From positions 15,270 through 79,269 of the forward strand of contig JAEZKD010000283.1 in assembly GCA_023415655.1 (NCBI GenBank): DNA of 64,000 nt, read 5' to 3'. A program made the translations under genes and the position numbers. Each line of letters starts with the position of its first letter. The first letter of the stretch is position 1. This DNA comes from Bacillota bacterium (GTDB taxonomy: Bacteria > Bacillota > Clostridia > Lachnospirales > Lachnospiraceae). The notes below the pieces were generated by a model, which made no database searches, was not told where the DNA came from, and saw only the letters and a list, made by a program, of their open reading frames with translations. Shown here one piece after another: positions 48,918-58,587 of this stretch.

Positions 48918-49967
48918 TTATTCAAGAACTTGTTCAAAGAAACGAATGAAATTACCTCCCATAATCTTCTTTACTGAACTCTTTTTCACACCATGTTGCA
49001 ATAATTTAGCGGTAACTTCAACTAGTTGTGCATGACCGCATAAAACATCATTTTTCTCTTGTTCAGAACTTATTAGTGGAATCACGTCATAATAGGAATC
49101 GCAAAGATCAAGCCCAAAGCCAACATGATTATCCCCAACGAGTGCAAGAATATATTCGATATGTTCACATAAGCAGTCCACAGGGTGTGCAAAAGCCTCC
49201 CCCACTTTTGCTATAAAGCCATGATATGCATTCATCCCCATTACTCCTTTATGCTTTGCAAGAAGCTTTATCTGTTCATCGGTCAGATTACGATAATTCT
49301 TATAGACACTTCTTGCATTCGAGTGAGATGCAATAAATGGTTTCCTTGCATATTTCACAATATCAAAGAATCCGTCATCATTGAGATGACTAACATCCAC
49401 AAACATATGTAACTCTTCCATCATAGCAATGGTTTTGATTCCAAGTCTTGAAAGCCCTCCTCGTATATCGATATCCTCTCTTGCTCGGCAAGTCCCTTCC
49501 CCAAGGTAATTACGTCTACTCCAAGTTAAGCTAGCTCCCCGAACTCCCATCTCATAGAGTGCTCTAAGGATACTACAATCGTCTGTTATGATATCAAGTC
49601 CTTCTAAGAACAATAAAAGTCCAATCTTATCCTCTGCAATTGCTCGTTTTAAATCATCCTTTGTACGAATCAAAAGCACAGAATCCTTCACAGATTCAAT
49701 ATCATCTAAAAAGGAACTAATCTGCTTCAAGGTTAACTCAAGTCCTCGATATGGTAAATTACTAGTTTCTATAAATACCGAACAGACCATAACATTAATA
49801 CCTGCTGATTTAAAATCCTCTAAAAAATGATGCTTAATTACCTCACGTTCCCCACATTGATATCTTGCATAAATCTCTGCTGGCAGGTCAAGATGAGCAT
49901 TAACGACAGGGCAGGTTTGATGCAATGCATATGCTTGTTCGTAGTAGTTTTTCTTCTGTACCTCCAT
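48918..49967 (-). CDS. Peptidase M19 (membrane dipeptidase family)
   Basis: A 349-residue zinc dipeptidase of the renal dipeptidase family; NAHLDLP (normally DGHNDLP) gives the first ligands, FLEGLDIITDD the bridging Glu, then DVSHLNDDGF, ASHSNARSVY (the family HSN) and GFGLDLCDSYYD. It has no signal peptide. Relatives cut D/L dipeptides. It lies in front of the YjiH gene on the same strand (150-base gap). Confidence 0.9.
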   Translation of the reverse strand: MEVQKKNYYEQAYALHQTCPVVNAHLDLPAEIYARYQCGEREVIKHHFLEDFKSAGINVMVCSVFIETSNLPYRGLELTLKQISSFLDDIESVKDSVLLIRTKDDLKRAIAEDKIGLLLFLEGLDIITDDCSILRALYEMGVRGASLTWSRRNYLGEGTCRAREDIDIRGGLSRLGIKTIAMMEELHMFVDVSHLNDDGFFDIVKYARKPFIASHSNARSVYKNYRNLTDEQIKLLAKHKGVMGMNAYHGFIAKVGEAFAHPVDCLCEHIEYILALVGDNHVGFGLDLCDSYYDVIPLISSEQEKNDVLCGHAQLVEVTAKLLQHGVKKSSVKKIMGGNFIRFFEQVLE

Positions 49968-50000
49968 AGTAATTCCTCCATTCCTTTTAACTAACTTCCT

Positions 50001-53000
50001 CTAAACTTTCGTATTCTTATTCTTCCAAAGCACAACTTCGAATTCTTTCATCGGTAATGGTCGGTAATAGTAATATCCCTGTGCATAATCACAATTTTGC
50101 TCCTGAATAAAAATTACCTGCTCTAAGGTTTCAACTCCCTCTGCAACGACTTGAATACCAAGATTTTTTGCAAGATGAATGATGCTTGAAATAATCGCTT
50201 TGCTCTTACGATCCAAACGATTGTGATAAAAGAAATTCCCATCGAGCTTTAATACATCAATTGGTAATGATTTCATTAAACTTAAGGTAGAAAATCCTGT
50301 CCCAAAGTCATCCATGGAAACAGTAAAGCCTAAGGTGCGAAGTCTGTCAATCATGTCAATCAATCGATCCATATTGTCGATAAAGACACTCTCAGTGATT
50401 TCAATTTCAAGTAACTCATATGGAATCTGATAACGCTCAACTAATGCTTGTAGGTATTCTACAAACTTCTCATCAAACAGATGAAGTCTTGATACGTTAA
50501 ATGAGATCAAAGGAATCTTATATCCTTTCTGAATCCATTCATGTAATTGTTGAAATAATAGCTCATAAACATATTTGTCAATCTCTGTAACAAATCCGTT
50601 CTTTTCTGCTAAAGGAATGAACTTGGTTGGAGAAATCATTTGCTTTTCTTCATTTACCCAGCGTACCAATGCTTCTGCACCTACAATTCTCCCTGAGGTA
50701 ACCTCTACCTTTGGATGAAGAAAGACCTGATACTCCTTTCTATGAAGTGCTTCGACCATCATTCGCTCCATTACTTTTTCTTCGTTTTCTCGACGTTGTG
50801 CTTCCTCCGTCAAAATTGTGATACTATCCCATTCATGAGAATATTCCATCGCTTGCTTTCGAGCAAGATTCGCCTTATCCAAAATTGCACTGATGGAATA
50901 ATCCGATGGCTTAACTTCATAGACACCACAATCACAGCGTAATGCCATGAATGGATATTTATCGCGAATCTGAATATGAAAACTTTTACAAAGAATTGAA
51001 AGCCTATCCTTGACTCCCTGAATATCATCATTTTTTAAAAACATAATAAAGTCATCACCCTTGATTCGGCAAATCAGCTCCTCCTTAGAAAGCGCGTTCA
51101 TAAATTGTTTTGCTAGCGCTTGTAGAACCAAATCTCCTACCTCATATCCATAATGCTCATTTACATCAGAAAAATTACGAATTCCAAGAAATGCTGTTGC
51201 ATAGCCTTGATTATTATGAGACGAAGATAAGTATTTTAATGCTTCTGCTCGAAATTTATCATAAGACAAAGTTCCTGTTAATTGATCGGTTGACTTCACC
51301 CGCTTTAAAAACATCGTAATGTCCATCCAACAAAGTAAGTACTGTGGTTGCTTTAAATTTTTCTCAATGATTGATGCACTTACCGTGAACCAAGTATCCC
51401 TTTTCTCATGAAAAAGCTCAATTGCAAATTGCTTTAACCCATCCTTTAACCCATGAATTGGACAATCCTTACAAGGTTGCTTCAATCCCATCATAGACTT
51501 ATAACAGATGTTACCCAAACGAATCTTTGGAAACAATTCATTTGCATAACGGCTTATGTACATTAGCTCATAAGTATTGGCATCAATGGAATAATACATC
51601 AACTTTTGACTATCCATGGCACTTCCAGTATACAAATTCTCTTCCTCAAGCTCCTGTTTGGAACGAATGCGAAGAAGGAAGCTTGAAATCATCTTTGTAA
51701 TACTTGATAGTGTCGCAGTCTCGGTAGTGCTCCATTCGCGTTTGGTATTTTCATCTTCAAAGCTAAGAATTCCAACCAGCTGATTTCCATCAAAGATAGG
51801 AAATTGTATGGCAGCTTTTATGTGATTTTTTTCAAATAACTGAGATATCCTTTCATTGCATTCTGCTTTCTGTTCGGAATTATAAAGGATGCAATTCTGT
51901 CGATAAAAGCATCGCTCCAACTCGCGCCAGGATTTTGTATAATTATGCTCAATTTCCTCCTTTGCATGAATCCCTTCATGATGTGACCAGGATTCTGTTA
52001 TGAATGCCTTTAAAAGTCCATAGTTATATTCTAGAACCAAAATATGACCTAGATGAAAATAGATTCCTATTTCAGATAAAATCATACGTAATGCTTCTGA
52101 AAAATTCTCTGCCGCACAAATTGTCTCAAAGGAATAATCAAAAAGCTCCTTATCAATGTTGTTCATCTCCTTTGGTACAATATTGATAATTGGGCTCATC
52201 TCTATTTTTTGAATGCTTTCTCCAATGCTGGAATCACGGCTCATATGCTTATTAAACATTACGTAACCATCTTTCCCATTTTTCTTTGCATGAAATAAAG
52301 CAATTTCTGCACTCCGAAACAAAGCATCGTATGTTTTTGCATGTTTTGGAAACATCGTTATTCCAATACTTACAGATACATGTTCTCCATCCTTTAGATC
52401 TAAACTATGTACGCGATACTTAAAACTTTCGGCTAGAAGCTTTGCCTGTTCTTCATTGATTCCACTATGACAAAGTACAAGGAATTCATCCCCTCCAATA
52501 CGACCTACCACATCATCGGCACTAAAGAATGCAAGCAATGTATCTGCAAATCGTTCCAATACAGAGTCCCCATACAGATGCCCCCAGCGTTCATTCATCA
52601 CCTTAAAATTGTCAATGTCAATGATGTATAGAACTTTTCCACTTCCTTTAAAGTCAGCCTTCACTAAGCTTTCTTCTACTATCTCTCGAGTTGCTTCATT
52701 GTTATATAGCTGAGTCAACGGATCATGTGTTGTTTTTTTCACTAGGGCTGCATACTCTGTTTTTTCTTTGGTGACATCTAGCGTTTTTCCAACAATCTTT
52801 ATAGGATTTTGGTTGAAATCATATATCGCTCCCCCGATATATCGTAACCATATAAATCTTGCTGCATCAGACGCTGCCCTTAGGTCATATTCGAATTCAG
52901 CATCTCCTCGATCCATACTATCGCAATAAGCATCAAATATTGCGATGTCCTCTGGATGAATCAACCCCCAGCTTTTTACGGTTTCTCTATAGTTTTCAAT

Positions 53001-53228
53001 GTTTAAATTAGATGTACTCCACTTACCTTCTAGCTTTCGTGATTGACTGTACTTATGGGTTGCAATATCATACTCCCATAACCCACAGTTGGAATAATCA
53101 GCAATAATTTGATACTTTCTTTGTTCCACCCTTAGCTGTAATTCCAACTCCTTGATTTTTTCCTCTTGCAACTTAATTTCATCACTCTTACTAACTTTGT
53201 CCCCCGTATTAACTGATTTTTCTCCCAT
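50001..53228 (-). CDS. Cyclic-di-GMP protein PAS-GGDEF-GAF-PAS-GGDEF-EAL
   Basis: A large cytoplasmic protein of 1075 residues. A coiled-coil start leads into PAS (about 40-150), GGDEF1 with intact GGDEF (245-249), GAF (about 365-525), a Cys-containing PAS-like piece (about 535-635; PCKDCP), GGDEF2 with degenerate KGDDF (723-727), and EAL (about 815-1065). The EAL has all key residues: EAL at 852-854, FNVS, EITES, DDFGTG, KLDGNF, VAEGVET, QGYYYY. So a cyclase and a phosphodiesterase may be in one chain. No RxxD product-inhibition site precedes GGDEF1. Start at 53228 fits GGGGAG about 7 bases before; earlier ATGs overlap this site. Confidence 0.9.
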   Translation of the reverse strand: MGEKSVNTGDKVSKSDEIKLQEEKIKELELQLRVEQRKYQIIADYSNCGLWEYDIATHKYSQSRKLEGKWSTSNLNIENYRETVKSWGLIHPEDIAIFDAYCDSMDRGDAEFEYDLRAASDAARFIWLRYIGGAIYDFNQNPIKIVGKTLDVTKEKTEYAALVKKTTHDPLTQLYNNEATREIVEESLVKADFKGSGKVLYIIDIDNFKVMNERWGHLYGDSVLERFADTLLAFFSADDVVGRIGGDEFLVLCHSGINEEQAKLLAESFKYRVHSLDLKDGEHVSVSIGITMFPKHAKTYDALFRSAEIALFHAKKNGKDGYVMFNKHMSRDSSIGESIQKIEMSPIINIVPKEMNNIDKELFDYSFETICAAENFSEALRMILSEIGIYFHLGHILVLEYNYGLLKAFITESWSHHEGIHAKEEIEHNYTKSWRELERCFYRQNCILYNSEQKAECNERISQLFEKNHIKAAIQFPIFDGNQLVGILSFEDENTKREWSTTETATLSSITKMISSFLLRIRSKQELEEENLYTGSAMDSQKLMYYSIDANTYELMYISRYANELFPKIRLGNICYKSMMGLKQPCKDCPIHGLKDGLKQFAIELFHEKRDTWFTVSASIIEKNLKQPQYLLCWMDITMFLKRVKSTDQLTGTLSYDKFRAEALKYLSSSHNNQGYATAFLGIRNFSDVNEHYGYEVGDLVLQALAKQFMNALSKEELICRIKGDDFIMFLKNDDIQGVKDRLSILCKSFHIQIRDKYPFMALRCDCGVYEVKPSDYSISAILDKANLARKQAMEYSHEWDSITILTEEAQRRENEEKVMERMMVEALHRKEYQVFLHPKVEVTSGRIVGAEALVRWVNEEKQMISPTKFIPLAEKNGFVTEIDKYVYELLFQQLHEWIQKGYKIPLISFNVSRLHLFDEKFVEYLQALVERYQIPYELLEIEITESVFIDNMDRLIDMIDRLRTLGFTVSMDDFGTGFSTLSLMKSLPIDVLKLDGNFFYHNRLDRKSKAIISSIIHLAKNLGIQVVAEGVETLEQVIFIQEQNCDYAQGYYYYRPLPMKEFEVVLWKNKNTKV

Positions 53229-53450
53229 AGGCATTCTCCCCATATCCTAATAGATGATCCAAACACTTTTGACTAGGTGATAAAAAATATGTACACATCT
53301 ATTATACATTTATATCAGTAAAATATCGACAATTATTTACATTTCATAAAAAAATTTTTTCGACATATCTCTTCCTATAAAAACAAGTCTACTATGGTGG
53401 TTGAGGTTGTTTTGTCCTGCCAGCTTGCTTTATAGATGCTTTTTCATCAC

Positions 53451-53479
53451 TTGTAATATGGAAAATTATAGTATATAAT
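53451..53479 (+). promoter_or_regulatory. Promoter of the PBP-GGDEF gene
   Basis: TTGTAA (53451-53456), 17-base spacer, TATAAT (53474-53479), about 50 bases before the ATG at 53529. Confidence 0.7.
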
Positions 53480-53528
53480 ACATGTGTTACACAAAATTAC
53501 TGAGATAAGGAGCTTGGGGGTCTATTAG

Positions 53529-55442
53529 ATGAAAAAGCAACGTAAGCTAATCGGAGTAATTGCCTCACAAATTGAGGCGTCTTATCAAGCGGGTGTTATG
53601 AAGGGAATCAGCGAGGTTGCTTTCTCTCATGATTATGATATTGCTGTATTCACCATGTTTGTAAAGGAATATGCAAAACCAATGCATCAAGTGGGGGAAA
53701 TGAATATCTATAATATCATCAATTACGAGCTACTCGATGGTATCATTATCCTTCCTAGTACAATCCGACTTCCAGGATTGTTACCAAAATTAATTAAAGA
53801 TATCAAGACCAAATTTTCTGGTCCTGTCATTAGTTTGGACTATGAAATCGAAGGTTTTATCAATATAAGCATTGATGATACAAAATCCATCGAATTAATG
53901 ACTGATCACTTGATTGAACATCATCACAAAACTGATTTAGCCATACTAACAGGGCCAAAAAATCACCCTCACTCCTTACGGCGTCTTCAAGGATTCTTAA
54001 ATTCCTTAGAGAAACATAACCTTACGATTGATGAGAATAAGATTTATTACGGTGATTTTTGGTACAATGAGGCAACCAATGTAGTAAATGAGATGTTAAT
54101 CAAACTCCCCTCCTTGCCTGATGGTATTGTATGTGCAAGTGATCATATGGCAATTAGTATCTGTAAGGCACTAAAATCACATAATATTAAGATTCCAACT
54201 GACATAGTCATCACTGGCTATGATTATATCGTTGAATCCTCTGTGAGTATTCCACCAATCACAAGTATGGAACTTAATACGATTCAACTTGGTCGTAATA
54301 GTACGTTGCATTTAATTGAGATCTTAGAAGGTATTGAGCCTAGCCAAAAACCAGATACCATCTCCATTTTTAAAGAGGGCGGGAGCTGTGGTTGTGAATG
54401 TGCTAATGAAATCATTGAATGCTCCAAAATTGCCGATAATGAGTTCCTAGATAACTTCTACAATGCTTATAACTATATGATGGAAGAACTTATTTCTGCA
54501 GATAATTTGACTATTTTACTTCAAAAGATTTGTTATTACTCTTATCAATTGAGTAATTATGATAAATTTTTCCTTTCGCTCTGTGATAATTGGGATTACG
54601 TTGGATGTAGTAATGAGACCGCTCAGAATTACAATACGGATCATTATACACCTAAGATGCACTTAATGATTTCAAAAGAAGATGATACGAAGATACATAT
54701 GGATTCTACCTTCCAATCCTCCATTATGATTCCTGAACTCTGGGCAGATCGTAAAAAACCCTCTGCTTTTTATTTCTCACCCATTCATTTTAACGACCGA
54801 TGTTTTGGCTATGCCGTCTTAACGTTTGGCAAACCAAGTTCTTTGGAATTTTGCTATCGTGATTGGCTCCGCACAGTAGGAATTGCATTTGAGAATTTAA
54901 GAGTAAAGAACAATTATAAATGGTCGAATCAACAATTAGAAGAATATGCTCAAATTGATAGCCTAACAAAAATCTATAATCGGAATGGTTTCTTTAAATA
55001 TGGTGAGAGTTTCTTAGAAGAAGCACTTAGAGATGGAAAAGAACTCTTTATTCTAATGGGCGATTTAAATGATCTGAAAGAAATCAATGATACTTATGGT
55101 CATGTAGAAGGTGATAACGCAATCCAGCTTTCAGCAGTTGCGTTTCAACGCACCTGTAGTAAGAGTGAAAAGTGCTTTCGTTATGGTGGTGATGAATTTC
55201 TTCTACTTGGCACCAACAATTATTCAAAAACAGAAATCCTCTTATTTGAAAAAAGTATTCAGTCTTACTTAAGTGCATATAATGAGATTTCAGAAAAGCC
55301 TTATCAAATTTCTTTAAGTTTAGGCTATTGGCATGGGCATGTAGATAATCAACATACCCTAGACGACTATATTAATCTTGCCGATAAAGCAATGTTTGAT
55401 ACCAAACAACGAATCAAATTAAAAACGGGTAAGCGTACTTAA
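53529..55442 (+). CDS. Cytoplasmic LacI-like sugar-binding domain fused to GGDEF diguanylate cyclase
   Basis: A 637-residue protein without signal peptide or membrane helix. Residues about 6-290 are a periplasmic-binding-type I fold as in LacI regulators (IGVIASQIEASYQAGVMKGI; DGIIILPS; TGYD; IPPITSMELNTIQLG), but there is no HTH in front. A middle region (about 290-470, GSCGCEC) resembles a GAF-like domain, and the C-terminus (about 480-637) is GGDEF with intact GGDEF (553-557). It probably makes c-di-GMP in response to a cytoplasmic sugar; the ligand is unknown. No RxxD I-site precedes the motif. The gene is divergent from the large GGDEF-EAL gene. Confidence 0.88.
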   Translation: MKKQRKLIGVIASQIEASYQAGVMKGISEVAFSHDYDIAVFTMFVKEYAKPMHQVGEMNIYNIINYELLDGIIILPSTIRLPGLLPKLIKDIKTKFSGPVISLDYEIEGFINISIDDTKSIELMTDHLIEHHHKTDLAILTGPKNHPHSLRRLQGFLNSLEKHNLTIDENKIYYGDFWYNEATNVVNEMLIKLPSLPDGIVCASDHMAISICKALKSHNIKIPTDIVITGYDYIVESSVSIPPITSMELNTIQLGRNSTLHLIEILEGIEPSQKPDTISIFKEGGSCGCECANEIIECSKIADNEFLDNFYNAYNYMMEELISADNLTILLQKICYYSYQLSNYDKFFLSLCDNWDYVGCSNETAQNYNTDHYTPKMHLMISKEDDTKIHMDSTFQSSIMIPELWADRKKPSAFYFSPIHFNDRCFGYAVLTFGKPSSLEFCYRDWLRTVGIAFENLRVKNNYKWSNQQLEEYAQIDSLTKIYNRNGFFKYGESFLEEALRDGKELFILMGDLNDLKEINDTYGHVEGDNAIQLSAVAFQRTCSKSEKCFRYGGDEFLLLGTNNYSKTEILLFEKSIQSYLSAYNEISEKPYQISLSLGYWHGHVDNQHTLDDYINLADKAMFDTKQRIKLKTGKRT

Positions 55443-55457
55443 CGCTCACCCGTTTTT
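55421..55457. terminator. Bidirectional terminator between the PBP-GGDEF gene and btuD
   Basis: 16-bp arms AAAAACGGGTAAGCGT (55421-55436) and 55442-55457 with one mismatch; the stop codon of the PBP-GGDEF gene is in the hairpin. Confidence 0.85.
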
Positions 55458-55462
55458 CTTTG

Positions 55463-56266
55463 TTATGAAAGATTGGACCTTCCCTTAGCTATAAAAACTG
55501 AATGCTCATATCCCTCTGGCTTACACGTTATGAACTCCATCCCGTAAGCTTTCTCTAGATTCTTTACCGTTAAAACATCTTCCACTTTACCATAAGCAAT
55601 GATTTTCGCATCCTTCATCAAGACAATCTCTTTACAATAAGCCGCTGATAGATTAATGTCATGCAACACTGCAAGAATTGAAACCTTACGCTCTTCATTC
55701 AACTGCCTTAGGTGCTCCATCAACTCAACCTGGTACCGAATATCCAAATGTGCAATTGGTTCATCTAAGATAAGCCATGGAGTTTGTTGTGCAATTGCAC
55801 GTGCAGCAATCACTCGCTGTGCTTCCCCGCCACTCAAGCTAGAATAAATCTGATCTCTTAAGTGATAGCAATTCATGAGATCCATCGCTTCCTTCACGAT
55901 TTGCATATCTTGTTGAGTCATCTCCTCAAATCGTTTCTGATACGGTGCGCGCCCCATCATTACAACATCATAAGCAGTAAAATTCGTTTCAATATTTGTA
56001 TTTTGAGGTACTAATGCTATATTCCGTGCTATTTCTTTACGCTTTATTTGCGCAAGGTTTTGTTGATTTAAACTTACTTCTCCTTGCTTAGCCTCCAAAA
56101 GTCTCAAAAGATGTCGTACTAGTGAGGTCTTACCTGACCCATTGGGGCCTAAGATACCATAAAATCCACCAGCTAGGAAGGTCATACAGATATTGTCTAG
56201 GATTTTCTTTTCTTTTCCCAATTGCCAAGTTAATTTTTTTACTTGAATTTGTGTATTTTCTATCAT
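55463..56266 (-). CDS. btuD: Vitamin B12 ABC transporter ATP-binding protein
   Basis: A 267-residue ABC ATPase with Walker A GPNGSGKTS (40-48), Q-loop VPQNT, signature LSGGEAQ (144-150), Walker B ILDEP (166-170) and switch His in VLHDINLSA. It belongs to the BtuD/FecE class. Start at 56266 is set by GGTGG 7 bases upstream, in the end of btuC; the genes are 2 bases apart. Third gene in the operon behind a cobalamin riboswitch. Confidence 0.93.
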   Translation of the reverse strand: MIENTQIQVKKLTWQLGKEKKILDNICMTFLAGGFYGILGPNGSGKTSLVRHLLRLLEAKQGEVSLNQQNLAQIKRKEIARNIALVPQNTNIETNFTAYDVVMMGRAPYQKRFEEMTQQDMQIVKEAMDLMNCYHLRDQIYSSLSGGEAQRVIAARAIAQQTPWLILDEPIAHLDIRYQVELMEHLRQLNEERKVSILAVLHDINLSAAYCKEIVLMKDAKIIAYGKVEDVLTVKNLEKAYGMEFITCKPEGYEHSVFIAKGRSNLS

Positions 56267-56268
56267 CC

Positions 56269-57309
56269 TTACACCACCTTTTTCTGAGAGCGTCTTAGCA
56301 AGAATATAAAGTATGGTGCTCCACATAATGCTGTTATAATTCCAACAGGTAACTCTCCTGGTGCTCGTATCGTTCTGGCAATCGTATCGCACCAGATAAG
56401 AAAAGTAGCACCCGTCAATGCTGCAAGTGGTAGTAATCTTTTATGCTTAGGACCACAGATGAATCGAACAATATGAGGTATGATCAACCCCACAAATCCA
56501 ATGGTTCCACAAACAGAAACACAGGCAGCAACAAGAATTGATGCAGATATCATGAGTACCTTTTTCACTTTGACTGTATCTACACCCAAACTTAAGGCAG
56601 CCTCTTCTCCTGTTAATATCAAATCGAGATCCTTTGCAAAGTAATAGATGACTAAACTAATGATCACAAAGAAGATTGAAAGAAAACCCACCTTAGTCAT
56701 ACTAGCACCTGAAAAACTGCCCAACGTCCACATATAAATTTTTTCGATTTCTTCTCTCTTAATACTCATCAATAGTGAAATCACCGCCGTTAACATCGAA
56801 CCAACTGCGGTTCCAGTAAGTATGATATGAACTGGTAATGAACGATTTTGCGTGAAAGAAATTCCATATACAAGCAAAACGGTAAGTATTGCACCAAGAA
56901 ACGCAAATATACCAATTCCACTCAGACCGGCAAAGGATAAGGACGCTCCAGAAAGCACAGCTATGGTTGCTCCTAGAGCCGCTCCTGACGATACACCAAT
57001 CATCTGTGGATCAGCAAGTGGATTGCGGAATAATCCTTGAAAACAAACCCCCACGATTGAGAGACTAGCTCCACTGATCCCAGCCAATAGTATTCTAGGG
57101 ATTCTAATATTCCAAACAATCCTTTCATAGGTGGAAGGGATTCCTTCCGTTGATATCAGGTTAGAAAGCAATGGGATTCGTGAAAGAATCAGCTGAAAAC
57201 TATCACCTATACTAAGCTGTGCGGACCCTATCGTCGCTGAAGTCACAATTGAAATAAGAAGTATAAAAGACATTATCATATAACTAATTATAATCTTCTG
57301 TTTTTTCAT
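56269..57309 (-). CDS. btuC: Vitamin B12 ABC transporter permease
   Basis: A 346-residue permease with about ten helices, FecCD/BtuC family: GISGASLSIVGVCFQGLFRNPLADPQMIGVSSGA is split here as conserved blocks near residues 85-120, and GFVGLIIPHIVRF is near residue 275. Start at 57309 fits GAGAGG 6 bases upstream. It overlaps the end of btuF only by its ribosome-binding region. Confidence 0.94.
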   Translation of the reverse strand: MKKQKIIISYMIMSFILLISIVTSATIGSAQLSIGDSFQLILSRIPLLSNLISTEGIPSTYERIVWNIRIPRILLAGISGASLSIVGVCFQGLFRNPLADPQMIGVSSGAALGATIAVLSGASLSFAGLSGIGIFAFLGAILTVLLVYGISFTQNRSLPVHIILTGTAVGSMLTAVISLLMSIKREEIEKIYMWTLGSFSGASMTKVGFLSIFFVIISLVIYYFAKDLDLILTGEEAALSLGVDTVKVKKVLMISASILVAACVSVCGTIGFVGLIIPHIVRFICGPKHKRLLPLAALTGATFLIWCDTIARTIRAPGELPVGIITALCGAPYFIFLLRRSQKKVV

Positions 57310-57325
57310 ACCTGACCTCTCTCTT

Positions 57326-58282
57326 TTATTCTTCAAATGCTTCTGGATGAAGTATATGAGCCATTACGCTAATACCTTTTGCAATACGATTCGTTTGTCG
57401 ATCCACTAAATTACTATCTATCCCATAAACATTTCCGTGCTTAACTGCAGATAAATTCTGATAATTTGGACTATTTATGAATTCCTCGAGTAGGTTTTGA
57501 CCAATAATAATAACTTCAGGATCCTTCTCGACTAATGTCTCCAATGAATAGATCCAACCTGTAGCATCTTTTGCAATATTATCTCCACCAGCCATTGCAA
57601 GCATTTCACTAATATAAGTATCACCAGTTGCCGTCATATCACCATACTCCCCAAATCCTACCACATAATACACAGATACTGGTTCATAACCTTTTACCTT
57701 CTTAGAAACTTCATTCAGATCACTTGATAATTCTTCTATTAGGAGTGTTGCTTCATCTTCACGATCTAGATATTTGCCTAAGCTAGCAATAATCGTAAAG
57801 ACATCATCTACTCTTGATATATCTTCTAGTAATAATATTTCTATCCCAGCTTCTTCAAACTTCTGTGCAACACCATCGGTCCAAAGTGAAGATGCTATAA
57901 TCAAATCTGGCTCTAAGGTAATAATCTTTTCAATGTCTGGAGTGTAAAAATCTCCAATACTTTCAACTGTTAATGCAGCTTCAGGATAATCACAATACAC
58001 CGTTCTTCCTACTAAGTACTCAGAAGCATCCAAGGCATAAATTAATTCTGTTATGCTTGGTGAAAAAGATACAATGCGAAGTTCTTTCCTCTCTGCTGGA
58101 TCTGTTACTTGCTCAGCCTCCTCTGAGACCGTTGGCTCTTTGGTAACCTCAGATTCTACTGAAGCTGTAGGGCTAGTCGTTGGTTTAAGATCTGTATCTT
58201 GTCCTTTCTTTCCACATGCACTAAAAACCATTGCCAGCAAAAATAGAATTACTACCCAGAATGATTTTCTTTTTATTTTCAT
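57326..58282 (-). CDS. btuF: Vitamin B12-binding lipoprotein
   Basis: A 318-residue lipoprotein: signal peptide with lipobox FSAC (Cys23), Thr/Pro/Glu linker (TPTSPTASVES), then a class III solute-binding fold (IVSFSPSITELIYALDA, DLIIASSLW, VYYVVGFGEYGDM). This class binds cobalamin or iron siderophores; the cobalamin riboswitch upstream points to cobalamin or cobinamide. AAAAGGAG lies before the ATG. Confidence 0.93.
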   Translation of the reverse strand: MKIKRKSFWVVILFLLAMVFSACGKKGQDTDLKPTTSPTASVESEVTKEPTVSEEAEQVTDPAERKELRIVSFSPSITELIYALDASEYLVGRTVYCDYPEAALTVESIGDFYTPDIEKIITLEPDLIIASSLWTDGVAQKFEEAGIEILLLEDISRVDDVFTIIASLGKYLDREDEATLLIEELSSDLNEVSKKVKGYEPVSVYYVVGFGEYGDMTATGDTYISEMLAMAGGDNIAKDATGWIYSLETLVEKDPEVIIIGQNLLEEFINSPNYQNLSAVKHGNVYGIDSNLVDRQTNRIAKGISVMAHILHPEAFEE

Positions 58283-58304
58283 TTCGTTTCTCCTTTTTTT
58301 ATTC

Positions 58305-58325
58305 GCACTCCCTCCGAATGCGAGT
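58305..58325 (-). promoter_or_regulatory. Small hairpin between the cobalamin aptamer and btuF
   Basis: Minus strand CGCATTC, loop GGAGG, GAGTGCG, about 20 bases before the btuF ribosome-binding site. There is no T run after it, so it may act on translation or be a part of the switch platform. Not tested by folding. Confidence 0.4.
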
Positions 58326-58336
58326 TTGATTTCTTC

Positions 58337-58535
58337 CCATGGCAGGTTTCCTGACTTATGGAGTCCTTTGCCACCTTCTCATCTTAGAATTCCCATCATA
58401 CGTGGAGCGCATATGTTGGTAGAACTCTAACACAATGGTTTTTTGGGCAAAGCTTATACCACTTACAGTAGCGGGGGCTGTTGCGGACTTACACCGTATT
58501 CCCTATTATCTTACCTTCAAGCACCATAGGAACGC
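58337..58535 (-). promoter_or_regulatory. Cobalamin riboswitch upstream of btuFCD
   Basis: Minus strand shows the conserved parts of the class: GGGAATACGGTGTAAGTCCG, then GCAACAGCCCCCGCTACTGTA (58464-58484 region) and the 3' AAGTCAGGAAACCTGCCATGG (58337-58357). The distances are those of a complete AdoCbl-type aptamer. It should lower btuFCD expression when cobalamin is present. Confidence 0.95.
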
Positions 58536-58539
58536 GTTC

Positions 58540-58568
58540 ATTATATCCGTTTTGTCATTTTTATGCAA
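58540..58568 (-). promoter_or_regulatory. Promoter of the riboswitch-btuFCD transcript
   Basis: Minus strand TTGCAT (58563-58568), 17-base spacer, TATAAT (58540-58545); initiation would be a few bases before the aptamer. Confidence 0.75.
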
Positions 58569-58587
58569 GAAAAAAAGAGTCTGACAT

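Noticed and set aside
58053..58430. 125-codon plus-strand open frame over btuF start and riboswitch
   Set aside because: It lies opposite a clear lipoprotein gene and a cobalamin aptamer; no ribosome-binding site and Ser/Arg-rich composition typical of a shadow frame.
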